From positions 5,141,001 through 5,205,000 of the forward strand of contig NZ_CP080269.1 in NCBI RefSeq assembly GCF_019431355.1: DNA of 64,000 bases, in the 5' to 3' direction. The notes beneath the pieces were generated by a model, which worked only from the letters and a program-made list of their open reading frames with translations, was not told where the DNA came from and searched no databases. Numbering within the stretch: position 1 is the stretch's first letter; every line of letters begins with the position of its first letter. The position numbers and the translations under genes are program-made. This document shows, one piece after another, positions 24,126-32,266 of this stretch. The stretch is from Paenibacillus sp. R14(2021) (lineage in GTDB: Bacteria; Bacillota; Bacilli; Paenibacillales; Paenibacillaceae).

Positions 24126-25019
24126 CTATTCAGGCACCTGCTGCCGGCTGGCTTCCGCGGCGAATTGCTTGCGGTACTGCAAGGGCGATTGGCCGGTTGC
24201 GAGCTTGAAGCAGACGGAGAAGTAGGGCGTCCCGTGAAAGCCGACGTCTTCGGCAATAGCGGCCACGGCCCGTTCGGTCTTGATGAGCAGCAGCTTGGCC
24301 CGCTCGATGCGGTAGCGCAGCAAGTAATCCTGCGGCGTGCAGCCGTAAATCTCCTTCATGCATCGCACGATGTAGCCGGGGTGAAAATGAAGCGCCTCGC
24401 CAAGGACCGTGTTGGTGAGTGCTGACGCATAGTGCTGTTTGATGTAGGCTTCCGTTCGTTCGGCGACATGGAAGGAAGGCGACGCGTACGTCGCTCTCCG
24501 GCTCTCGTCCAGCGATTGAAGAATATCATGGAACAACTTTTGTTCGTTCCAGAACGCGGCCGACCGCTTCTCGGTGCCGAGCCTGATCAACGCCTCCATC
24601 TGGTCGTACGTCGTCCTCGGGGCCGGAATCGTCCAATGCTTGGGAATATGAATCGTATAGTGCAGCGATCCCCCTTCTTCCCCCTCCGGTCTTCGCAGCG
24701 GCTCATTATGCGCCGCGAACTCCTCCCAGCTTCCCTCGCATTTGAAATGCATCCAATAGAAAATCGTCTCCTCCCGGCAGGGCTGCACGGCGTAATGGTA
24801 ACGGTCCGGCAGGAGCAGCAGCGTTTGTCCGCTCGTCAGCGCCCATTGCTTGTCGCCTTCGCCGATATAGAGCGTGCCCGATAACAGAATCAGCAAATCG
24901 AATACGCGCAGATTGCTGCGGCTGGGATGCTGCTCGCCGGGCTGGAAGACGGATTTGCCGCATTCCAGATAATAGGGCATCGGCGGGGGGGGGAACGAGA
25001 CAACTGCAGGTTCATACAT
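24126..25019 (-). CDS. AraC-family regulator divergent to GH127 gene
   Basis: A 297-residue protein. The N-terminal half is a cupin-like sensor (LLILLSGTLYIGEGDKQWAL, then SGQTLLLLPDRYHY); the C-terminal 100 residues are two AraC helix-turn-helix units, with YIVRCMKEIYGCTPQDYLLRYRIERAK and VAAIAEDVGFHGTPYFSVCFKLATGQSP. AAGGAGGG precedes the ATG. It is transcribed away from the GH127 gene over a 149-base space, which strongly suggests that it controls that gene in response to an arabinose-containing sugar. The inducer is not shown by the sequence. Confidence 0.9.
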   Translation of the reverse strand: MYEPAVVSFPPPPMPYYLECGKSVFQPGEQHPSRSNLRVFDLLILLSGTLYIGEGDKQWALTSGQTLLLLPDRYHYAVQPCREETIFYWMHFKCEGSWEEFAAHNEPLRRPEGEEGGSLHYTIHIPKHWTIPAPRTTYDQMEALIRLGTEKRSAAFWNEQKLFHDILQSLDESRRATYASPSFHVAERTEAYIKQHYASALTNTVLGEALHFHPGYIVRCMKEIYGCTPQDYLLRYRIERAKLLLIKTERAVAAIAEDVGFHGTPYFSVCFKLATGQSPLQYRKQFAAEASRQQVPE

Positions 25020-25168
25020 GGCGGGCGATCCCTCCTTGAGGCGATATTGGATAGGTTCATATTTTATAAAAATGGTGTCAAAATGCGTCTATTTCCTCTC
25101 CACTATACAAGATAGAATACGGATATGAAAGGTTCGATAAATGAAAAAATGTGGAGGTTGAATACGCT

Positions 25169-27124
25169 ATGACAGCACACAGCAAGCCGATCCCGCTCAA
25201 GCTGGTAACGATAACGGACAGCTACTGGTCGGCGTACCAGAAGCTGATTCAAGATACGGTCATCCCTTACCAATGGGAAGCCTTGAATGACCGCATTCAG
25301 GGCGCCGAGCCGAGTCATGCGATCCGCAACTTCCGAATCGCGGCTGGACTGGAGCAGGGCGAGTTCGGCGGCATGGTGTTCCAGGACAGCGACCTGGCCA
25401 AGTGGCTGGAGGCCGTCGGCTTCAGTCTCGCGATCCGGCCGGACGCGAAGCTGGAACGTCTGGCGGATGAAGCGATTGCGCTGGTCGGCATGGCTCAGGG
25501 CGAGGATGGTTACTTCAACACGTATTTTACGGTGAAGGAGCCCGGAAACCGGTGGACGAATCTGCAGGATTGCCATGAGCTGTATGTGGCCGGCCACTTC
25601 ATGGAAGCGGCAGTCGCGTACTACTACGGGACGGGCAAGCGCAGCCTTCTCGATATCATGTGCCGGTTCGCCGATTATATCGATTCCGTGTTCGGCCCGC
25701 TGCCGGGTCAGCTGCGCGGCTATGACGGTCACCAAGAGATCGAGCTTGCGCTGGTCAAGCTGTACGGCGCGACGGGCGAGGAGCGCTATTTGCGGCTCAG
25801 CCAGTTCTTCATCGACGAGCGGGGACAGGAACCGAATTTCCTGCTGAACGAATGGTCGGCCAGGGGCGGCGTCTCCCACTGGACAGGGCGCGTAACGCCG
25901 AAGCCGGATATGGCGTACAATCAAGCGCATGTACCGGTTCGGGAGCAGGCCGCGGCGGTCGGTCACGCGGTACGCGCGGTATACATGTACGCGGCTATGG
26001 CGGATTTGGCGCTGCATACCGGCGACGAGCCGCTGCTTGAGGCTTGCCGCAGACTGTGGACCAACACGGTGACGAAGCAAATGTATATCACCGGCGGCAT
26101 CGGCACGACGCATCTCGGCGAAGCGTTTACGTTCGATTACGACCTGCCGAACAATTCCGTCTATGCGGAAACCTGCGCTTCGATCGGTCTCATTTTCTTC
26201 GCGCAGCGGATGCTGTCGCTGGAAGCGAACGGTGCGTATGCCGACGTACTGGAACGCGCCCTCTATAATAATGTCGTCGGCAGCATGTCCTGCGACGGCA
26301 AGCATTTCTTCTATGTGAATCCACTGGAGGTGTGGCCGGAGGCTTCGCAGCGCAATCCGGACCTGCATCATGTGAAAGCCGAGCGCCAAGCCTGGTTCGG
26401 CTGCTCCTGCTGCCCGCCGAATGTAGCGCGTCTGCTGGCGTCGCTAGGCGAGTACATCTATACCGCGGGAACGGATACCCTATATACACATCTCTATATC
26501 GGCAGCGAGGCAATTGTCGAGCTTGCGGGACAATCGGTATCGCTTCGGCAGGAGACGCGGTACCCGTGGGACGGAGAAGTGACGTTTACGCTGGAACTGG
26601 CAGAGGCAGCGGCATTCACGCTTGCGCTGCGTATTCCTGGCTGGTGCGATGGCGCGGTAATTTTCGTTAACGGACAGCCGGCAGAAGGCGTTCGCGTGAA
26701 GAAAGGCTATGCGTACGTGAGCCGGACATGGCGCAGCGGCGACAACGTGAGCTTGACGCTTCCGATGGCGGTTAAGCTCATGGAGGCGAACCCGAACGTA
26801 CGCAGCAACGCGGGCAAAGGCGCACTGCAGCGCGGGCCGCTCGTGTACTGCCTGGAAGAGAAGGACAACGGAAGTCGGCTGGCCTCCATCAGCATCTCGC
26901 CGGAAGCCGTGTTCGACGCGAAGTTCGACTCCGAGCTGCCGGGCGGAGGGGGCATCGTCCTGGAAGGGGTAGGCGTCAAGGACGGCGAGGAAAGCTGGCG
27001 CGGCGAGCTCTATCGTCCGCTTCGCAGGGAGGCCGGGCGCATTCCGCTCAAAGCCATCCCGTACAGCTTATGGGGCAACCGAGGCAGCGGCGAGATGGCG
27101 GTGTGGCTAAGACTATCGAATTAA
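25169..27124 (+). CDS. GH127 glycosidase, probable beta-L-arabinofuranosidase
   Basis: A 651-residue cytoplasmic enzyme without signal peptide, matching GH127 (former DUF1680) in length. The (alpha/alpha)6 barrel includes DCHELYVAGHF, YNQAHVPVREQ and YITGGIGTTHLGEAF. The zinc/cysteine active site is intact: Glu334 and Cys336 in YAETCAS, and Cys412, Cys414 and Cys415 in FGCSCCPPN, equivalent to the Zn ligands and nucleophilic Cys of HypBA1. It should release beta-L-arabinofuranose from imported oligosaccharides. TGGAGGT supports the ATG at 25169; a GTG six codons earlier overlaps that site. It is alone downstream of its AraC regulator; no transporter is linked. Confidence 0.92.
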   Translation: MTAHSKPIPLKLVTITDSYWSAYQKLIQDTVIPYQWEALNDRIQGAEPSHAIRNFRIAAGLEQGEFGGMVFQDSDLAKWLEAVGFSLAIRPDAKLERLADEAIALVGMAQGEDGYFNTYFTVKEPGNRWTNLQDCHELYVAGHFMEAAVAYYYGTGKRSLLDIMCRFADYIDSVFGPLPGQLRGYDGHQEIELALVKLYGATGEERYLRLSQFFIDERGQEPNFLLNEWSARGGVSHWTGRVTPKPDMAYNQAHVPVREQAAAVGHAVRAVYMYAAMADLALHTGDEPLLEACRRLWTNTVTKQMYITGGIGTTHLGEAFTFDYDLPNNSVYAETCASIGLIFFAQRMLSLEANGAYADVLERALYNNVVGSMSCDGKHFFYVNPLEVWPEASQRNPDLHHVKAERQAWFGCSCCPPNVARLLASLGEYIYTAGTDTLYTHLYIGSEAIVELAGQSVSLRQETRYPWDGEVTFTLELAEAAAFTLALRIPGWCDGAVIFVNGQPAEGVRVKKGYAYVSRTWRSGDNVSLTLPMAVKLMEANPNVRSNAGKGALQRGPLVYCLEEKDNGSRLASISISPEAVFDAKFDSELPGGGGIVLEGVGVKDGEESWRGELYRPLRREAGRIPLKAIPYSLWGNRGSGEMAVWLRLSN

Positions 27125-27167
27125 TTCGAGGCTTATGCGTATCTGATTTATGATGTGACACAATATT

Positions 27168-27215
27168 CAATAGCAAATAGAACAGCTGAACATTCAGCTG
27201 TTCTATTTGCTATTG
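27168..27215. terminator. Perfect 23-bp inverted repeat after GH127 gene
   Basis: Arms 27168-27190 and 27193-27215 are fully complementary with only two bases between them. It probably ends transcription from one or both sides, although no long T-tract follows. Confidence 0.55.
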
Positions 27216-27220
27216 ATTCA

Positions 27221-27477
27221 CTATAGAAGGGGCTTCGGTGAATGGGCTCCGACCGCGACCATGCCTCGGTACGGCTCGCCCTTCGACTCGCTGTAGATGA
27301 TGCGGGCCAGCAGGTTGAGGCGAATGTTTCCCTGGGTCAGTTCGGTTAACCGCCGGATCGTCAACGGATGCAACCGATTCGATGCACTGATGCGGAATTC
27401 TTCTGAAAGGATAGCAGGGCCGATTTTATCGAATTATTCCGATAGCCCAGTCCGCGCAAACGCTCCTTGATGTTCAT
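27221..27477 (-). pseudogene. Remnant of an SleB-like spore cortex lytic enzyme
   Basis: On the minus strand a short frame opens at an ATG at 27477 with a perfect AGGAGG 6-7 bases upstream and reads MNIKERLRGLGY, then LLSFQKNS, as in a peptidoglycan-binding repeat, and stops after 38 codons. The next frame then reads TIRRLTELTQ and LARIIYSESKGEPYRGMVAV before ending at 27221. That is the opening of the SleB/CwlJ hydrolase domain with its catalytic Glu (YSES for the usual YAEA). So both halves of an SleB-type protein are present but shortened, frame-broken and cut off after about 20 residues of the hydrolase. The signal peptide is absent. Confidence 0.6.
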
Positions 27478-27581
27478 TTTTTTCCTCCTTTCGCAGCGGC
27501 TCTGTAATCTCGTTTAATCTAAGTAAACGCAATAGTTTCCGCTTGTATGGGTGCCCGTGGTCTTTTTATGTTTTCAAAATC

Positions 27582-27617
27582 AAGAAGCTGCCAGCATATA
27601 TGCATGGCAGCTTCTTT
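27582..27617. terminator. Hairpin in the gap before the amidase gene
   Basis: AAGAAGCTGCCA (27582-27593) pairs with TGGCAGCTTCTT (27605-27616). Apart from this and the SleB remnant, 27478-27804 is AT-rich and holds no gene. Confidence 0.55.
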
Positions 27618-27804
27618 GCACTAACGGGCGTTGTGTAATTAATTCTTACATATAAGTATATAAAAGTGTAGTTGTCGTCTGACGGACCTGATTTTTCATG
27701 TATAATCTAGGATATTTATTGACATTATTCGCATCATCCCTTAAATTATGTTAAGTAATCTAACATATATATATGGGCTACAACAGGGAGGAGCAGCATC
27801 ATTT

Positions 27805-29433
27805 ATGAGAAACCTATTTAAAATTGTTTTAGCGCTGCTATTGGCAATTGCCGTCGTTCCTTGGCAGAACGCCGACGCGAAGGAACAGGGCTTCGACCCT
27901 TTCGAGAAAAGCATCGATCAAATCTACGAGGCGCTGGTCTCGGGCCAAACGACGTCCGAGCAATTGGTCGACTATTATTTGGCCCGCATCGCGGCGTACG
28001 ACAAGACCGGTCCGCGCGTGAACGCCATTATTACGGTGAACGATAAGGCCGTCGAGCTCGCGAAGCAATTGGATGCGGAACGCAAGGCGACCGGGCCGCG
28101 AAGCAAGCTGCACGGTATACCGATCGTCGTGAAGGACAACTACGACGTGGTTGGCATGCCGACGACGGCGGGATCCGTGGCACTGAAATCGTCATATCCG
28201 GCCAAGAACGCCTTTGCCGTTCAGAAGCTGATCGATGCCGGCGCGATCGTGATCGCGAAGACGAATATGTCCGAATTTGCGGCCTCCTACGGCCGTTTGG
28301 GCTATAGCTCTCTTGGCGGATTGACGCTCAATCCGTACAACCTGAACCGCGATGCCTCCGGCTCAAGCAGCGGCTCCGCCGCCGCCGTCGCGTCCGATTT
28401 TGCGGTATTCGGCTTGGGCACCGATACGTCCGGCTCCATCCGGGGACCTGCCAACGTAACGGGGCTCGTCGGCGTCAGGCCTACGCTCGGCTTGACCAGC
28501 CGCAGCGGCGTCATCCCCGCCGCGCTATCGTTTGATACGGCAGGCCCGCTGGCCAGAAGCGTGACGGATGCGGCGATCGCGCTCGGTGCCATGGCCGGCA
28601 CGGACAAGAACGACTACGCGACGAGAGCCGCGGATAAACACGCCGCGGACTACAGCGCCGGATTGAACGCCGCCTCGCTGAAGACGGCCCGAATCGGCGT
28701 TGCTGCCGAGTTCTTCGGCGACAATGCCGAGGTGGACGAGATCGTTAACAAGGCGATCGCCGGCATGAAGCGGATGGGGACGCAGTTCGTGCCCGTCACC
28801 TTCTCCAAGACGACGAGCTACTTGTGGACCCCGGTGCTCGGCCCGGTCGGAGACGCGGAATTCAAGGTACAGCTGGAGAAGTATCTTGGCCGCCTGCCGC
28901 AAGGTCAGCCGAAGACGCTTCAGGACATCATTGACATCAGCGAATCGCCGGAGGTGCTCGGCTCGGCTACGCCGGTCAACCCGGCACGCCTCGAGGGACT
29001 GAAGACCGCGCTGGGCGCGGCGGCGAACAAGAACTCGCCGTCGTACAACCGAATCATGCAGAAGATCATACCGGAGACGCGGGGCGAAATTCAGAAAATC
29101 ATGAAAGAAAACCGGCTGGACGCGATCGTCTTCCCGACGATGTCCTGCCCCGCATCCCCGCGTTTCGACCGCGAAGATCCGACGTATAAGTGCGAAGCGT
29201 ACGACACGTACGCGGCCAGCTACGTCGCGTCGGCTACCGGTTACCCGGAGGTGACGGTTCCGGCCGGCGGGACCAAGGACGGCTTGCCGGTCGGCATCTC
29301 GTTCTTCGGCCTGGCCTACAGCGAACAGAAGCTTCTGAGCCTGGCGTACTCGTTCGAGCAATCGGCGAAGGCCAGAACCGCGCCGATCCATACGCCCGAG
29401 TTGCCGATTCTGCTTCCGGCGCTGCAGCCTTAA
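27805..29433 (+). CDS. Secreted amidase of the amidase-signature family
   Basis: A 542-residue enzyme. Residues 1-25 are a signal peptide (KIVLALLLAIAVV, probable cut near NADA-K). The amidase-signature fold carries the Ser-cisSer-Lys triad: Lys110 in VVKDNYD, the Ser-rich loop GSSSGS (187-191), and the nucleophile Ser211 in TDTSGSIRGPA. It hydrolyses an amide bond outside the cell; substrate unknown. It is not likely to be GatA, which is cytoplasmic and linked to gatC/gatB. GGGAGGAG lies about 12 bases before the ATG at 27805. It forms a single-gene unit closed by a terminator. Confidence 0.92.
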   Translation: MRNLFKIVLALLLAIAVVPWQNADAKEQGFDPFEKSIDQIYEALVSGQTTSEQLVDYYLARIAAYDKTGPRVNAIITVNDKAVELAKQLDAERKATGPRSKLHGIPIVVKDNYDVVGMPTTAGSVALKSSYPAKNAFAVQKLIDAGAIVIAKTNMSEFAASYGRLGYSSLGGLTLNPYNLNRDASGSSSGSAAAVASDFAVFGLGTDTSGSIRGPANVTGLVGVRPTLGLTSRSGVIPAALSFDTAGPLARSVTDAAIALGAMAGTDKNDYATRAADKHAADYSAGLNAASLKTARIGVAAEFFGDNAEVDEIVNKAIAGMKRMGTQFVPVTFSKTTSYLWTPVLGPVGDAEFKVQLEKYLGRLPQGQPKTLQDIIDISESPEVLGSATPVNPARLEGLKTALGAAANKNSPSYNRIMQKIIPETRGEIQKIMKENRLDAIVFPTMSCPASPRFDREDPTYKCEAYDTYAASYVASATGYPEVTVPAGGTKDGLPVGISFFGLAYSEQKLLSLAYSFEQSAKARTAPIHTPELPILLPALQP

Positions 29434-29458
29434 TGCAAGTCAGCATAGACCATCCCGA

Positions 29459-29490
29459 GGACTGCCCGACATATGTAGGGCAGTCTTTTC
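29459..29490 (+). terminator. Rho-independent terminator of amidase gene
   Basis: GACTGCCC (29460-29467) pairs with GGGCAGTC (29478-29485), then TTTT. Confidence 0.8.
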
Positions 29491-29594
29491 TATTAGGCGG
29501 CGACGAGTCCCGGCCGATACGGGACGCCACGACGGGCGGACACCTTCCTTAGTCGGTCGATCATGGGGGAGAAGTTACCTATTGAAGCGGGTTT

Positions 29595-30473
29595 TTAATC
29601 ATGCGTTCGTGCATCATCCCGAAACCGGGCAGGCGTCGTTTTCATCAAGCTGCTGAACGTACGGGTAAAATAATGAACCGAGCCGAAGCCGGTCAGCTCC
29701 GATATTTCCTTGATGGTACGCTCGGAGTATCGCAGCAGCTCGGCTGCCCGGCGGATGCGCTGCTTGCGTACGTAATTGGTGTACGATTCGTTGACGTTGG
29801 AGGCGAACAGGCGGGACAGATGCCGCGCCGAGATATTAATCTGCGCCGCAACCTTGTCGAGCGACAGGTCGTCGTCGCTCAGGTTGTCGGTGATGAACAG
29901 CTTCGCCTGCTTCAGCAGCGCGATGGAGCTGCGCTTCGGCGCTGTCCACTGCCGCGGTAAGGGCTTGCCGAACACGGCCGGCAGCGACAGCAGCAGGGAG
30001 ACGGCAATATGCAGGAGCACCGCCTCCGGCAGGGAAGCCTCATCGCCGCTGCGCCTTATTAAGGCGCGCCACAGCTGCGCGGCTGCCAGCTCGTCGCCGT
30101 CTTGGACGATGCAGGTGTCCGTCTCGGCGAGAGCTTGGAACGCGGTTCGCATCGCTTCCGAGCTGTCGCTCTCATCAAGCTCGAAGGCAACGTAGAGGAT
30201 GGCGAGCTCGGGATGGCTTTCAATGTAGTGGGTAATGCCGGGACGAGAGCAGAACAGACTGCCTTTGGACAGCGGATAGAGCTTGCCGTCGTCCAGATAC
30301 GTCCCTTGGCCGCCCAGCACGTAACAGATTTCGAGGAAAGAATGTTTATGCAGGAAGTTCGACATCATGCGGTCTTGGACGCCCCAATAATGGACGGTGA
30401 AGGCAGCTCCATCCGTCTTGAGCCGAAGGGCGTTTTGATTGAGCCAAGTGGCGGTTTCATTCCACAGAAACAT
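29595..30473 (-). CDS. AraC-family regulator divergent to PhyH gene
   Basis: A 292-residue protein with a cupin sensor domain in the first 150 residues (FLHKHSFLEICYVLGGQGTYL, LYPLSKGSLFCSRPGITHYI) and two C-terminal AraC HTH units (DLSLDKVAAQINISARHLSRLF and TIKEISELTGFGSVHYFTRTF). AGGAG precedes the ATG. It lies back to back with the PhyH-type dioxygenase gene over 134 bases and probably regulates it. The ligand is unknown. Confidence 0.9.
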   Translation of the reverse strand: MFLWNETATWLNQNALRLKTDGAAFTVHYWGVQDRMMSNFLHKHSFLEICYVLGGQGTYLDDGKLYPLSKGSLFCSRPGITHYIESHPELAILYVAFELDESDSSEAMRTAFQALAETDTCIVQDGDELAAAQLWRALIRRSGDEASLPEAVLLHIAVSLLLSLPAVFGKPLPRQWTAPKRSSIALLKQAKLFITDNLSDDDLSLDKVAAQINISARHLSRLFASNVNESYTNYVRKQRIRRAAELLRYSERTIKEISELTGFGSVHYFTRTFSSLMKTTPARFRDDARTHD

Positions 30474-30607
30474 AGGGTCAGTTCTCCTAGTTTGTCTATA
30501 ATGTCCGAAAAAGACAAAAACATGACGTCATCGGCTAAAGATGTGAATCCCCGGGATCAGCTATAATAAAGCCATAAGAGCGCTATCATTCTAAGGAGGT
30601 CCGTACG

Positions 30608-31381
30608 ATGATTAAACCACAGGATGTTGAATTTTACAATGAAGAAGGCTACCTGCTCGTTAAAGGCGTATTCAACCAAGATGAAGTGATACAGATGCGT
30701 ACGGCGGTCGGCAATATTATTGACCGCGCGGCCAAAGCAAATAGGGACCACAATGCCCAGTGGCAGGGAGACTTCCTCCCGGCCGATGAATTGAAGAAGC
30801 TTGTGCTGAAAGGCTTCCACGACGTTCATTATCACGACGCTTCGTTCCTGCGTGCGCTGATGCATCCCAATATGACGGCGGTGCTTTCGCAAATCATCGG
30901 CCCGAACGTTCAGCTCCATCACTCCAAGATGCTCGTTAAGCCGCCGGAGAACGGCGCGGCATTCCCGATGCATCAGGATCACCCGTACTTCCCGCACGAA
31001 CAGCATACGATGCTTGCGGCAAGCGTTCATCTGGACGATGCCAATGTGGAGAACGGCTGTCTTCACGTCATCCCCGGCTCCCATAAGCAAGGCTCGCTGC
31101 CGCATGTGGGCAGACATTATTTGAACGCCAAGGAATACCCGATCTCGGCAGGCATCCCATGCGTGGCGGAAGCGGGCGACGTGCTGTTCTTCAACTATTT
31201 AACCATTCACGGCTCGCCGCCAAACCGCAGCGAGCGCAACCGCCGCAACGTGCTGTTCCAGTATCGCAGCGCGACGGATTTCCCGACGACAAAGGAGCAT
31301 TTTGACTGGGGCATGGGCCTCATGGTGTGCGGCGAAAATCCGCATTTCGATAAGGTTCACCCGGAGTTTAGAATCGTCTAA
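30608..31381 (+). CDS. Phytanoyl-CoA dioxygenase (PhyH) family protein
   Basis: A 257-residue Fe(II)/2-oxoglutarate-dependent oxygenase. The jelly-roll core gives the iron triad His122 and Asp124 in MHQDHPY and His201 in TIHGSPPN, with a downstream Arg in RNRRNVLFQYR to bind 2-oxoglutarate. CLHVIPGSHKQG is the loop typical of PhyH and ectoine-hydroxylase relatives. The substrate is not phytanoyl-CoA with any certainty; bacterial members hydroxylate many small molecules. TAAGGAGGT precedes the ATG. It pairs with the divergent AraC gene, and a terminator follows. Confidence 0.9.
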   Translation: MIKPQDVEFYNEEGYLLVKGVFNQDEVIQMRTAVGNIIDRAAKANRDHNAQWQGDFLPADELKKLVLKGFHDVHYHDASFLRALMHPNMTAVLSQIIGPNVQLHHSKMLVKPPENGAAFPMHQDHPYFPHEQHTMLAASVHLDDANVENGCLHVIPGSHKQGSLPHVGRHYLNAKEYPISAGIPCVAEAGDVLFFNYLTIHGSPPNRSERNRRNVLFQYRSATDFPTTKEHFDWGMGLMVCGENPHFDKVHPEFRIV

Positions 31382-31406
31382 ATGGAAATAGGATATAGAA
31401 GCGTAG

Positions 31407-31447
31407 GAAGACCGGCAGGAGTGAGCATGCTCCCGCCGGTCTTCTTT
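31407..31447 (+). terminator. Rho-independent terminator of PhyH gene
   Basis: GAAGACCGGC (31407-31416) pairs with GCCGGTCTTC (31435-31444), with an inner GGAG/CTCC helix and a short T-tract. Confidence 0.75.
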
Positions 31448-31546
31448 GCGCTTTTACGGGTATGCGGACGTTCTTCATATAGTCTTCATTTATGTTTGCT
31501 ATTGTGGGAGAGCAATAGACGATATAGAGAGGTGGATACGAACATT

Positions 31547-32266
31547 ATGGAACGCTCAAGTATAAAAATGATGGCAGCCGCAATGGTCATCACGGTCATG
31601 CTTACCGGCTGCGGCGACAAGAACGACGCGCAGCCTGCGAATAATGGACAAGCGGCGGATCGAAGCACGGGCGGCGCTGCCGCAAGCTCGGGGCTGCAGC
31701 AGCCGGACCGCACGGCGGATTATTTTGCCAAAGTGGTCAAGGTATCGGGGGACTCCATTATCGTGCAGAAATCCACGGTCTCTCCGGCGGATATGCCGGC
31801 GGGCGGCGGTTTCGGCGGCCGTCAGGGCGGCGGGCAGCGGCCGAATCGAAACGGCGGTAGCGGTGATGACGGTCAACAAGGGCAGCAAGTCGGCAACGCC
31901 GATTCCGCGCCGCAGAGCGGCGGCAATGGCGGTACCGGCGGCGAGCAGGGGAACGGCAATGGTACTGGCGATCAGAACGGTGGTAAAGGCGGCCGTCAAG
32001 GCGGGCGTTTCGGCGGCGGTTTCATGAATCAGATGAAATTCGCCGACGAGCAGACGACGGTTCCGATCAATGGCGATACCGAGATCGTGACGGTGAAGCG
32101 CAGCCAGGACGGCATCACGAACGAGACGCTGAAGGCGGCCGATTTGAAGGAAGGCGACGTGCTGTCGGTCTGGATGGGAGCAGATAATACGACGGCTGCG
32201 TACATCATGCTCCGGTTTAATCCGGCGAATATGGGGAATCAGGGGAAGGCGGGTAACGCAAAATGA
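31547..32266 (+). CDS. Glycine-rich lipoprotein, first gene of efflux operon
   Basis: A 239-residue lipoprotein: signal peptide with MLTG and lipidated Cys22, a short polar linker, a conserved-looking strand segment (YFAKVVKVSGDSIIVQKS), about 80 residues rich in Gly, Asn and Gln, then a small folded part (TVPINGDTEIVTVKRSQ, LKEGDVLSVWMG). The order looks like a small OB- or barrel-type domain interrupted by a flexible glycine insert. The ATG at 31547 gives the signal peptide directly; the upstream open frame has none. Its stop overlaps the start of the membrane-fusion protein gene by 4 bases (ATGA), so it belongs to that pump, perhaps as an accessory outside the membrane. Function not established. 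Confidence 0.8.
   Translation: MERSSIKMMAAAMVITVMLTGCGDKNDAQPANNGQAADRSTGGAAASSGLQQPDRTADYFAKVVKVSGDSIIVQKSTVSPADMPAGGGFGGRQGGGQRPNRNGGSGDDGQQGQQVGNADSAPQSGGNGGTGGEQGNGNGTGDQNGGKGGRQGGRFGGGFMNQMKFADEQTTVPINGDTEIVTVKRSQDGITNETLKAADLKEGDVLSVWMGADNTTAAYIMLRFNPANMGNQGKAGNAK

Noticed and set aside
27168-27215. Cruciform or small RNA gene
   Set aside because: A simple perfect inverted repeat just after a stop codon is better explained as a terminator; no promoter is seen for a separate RNA.
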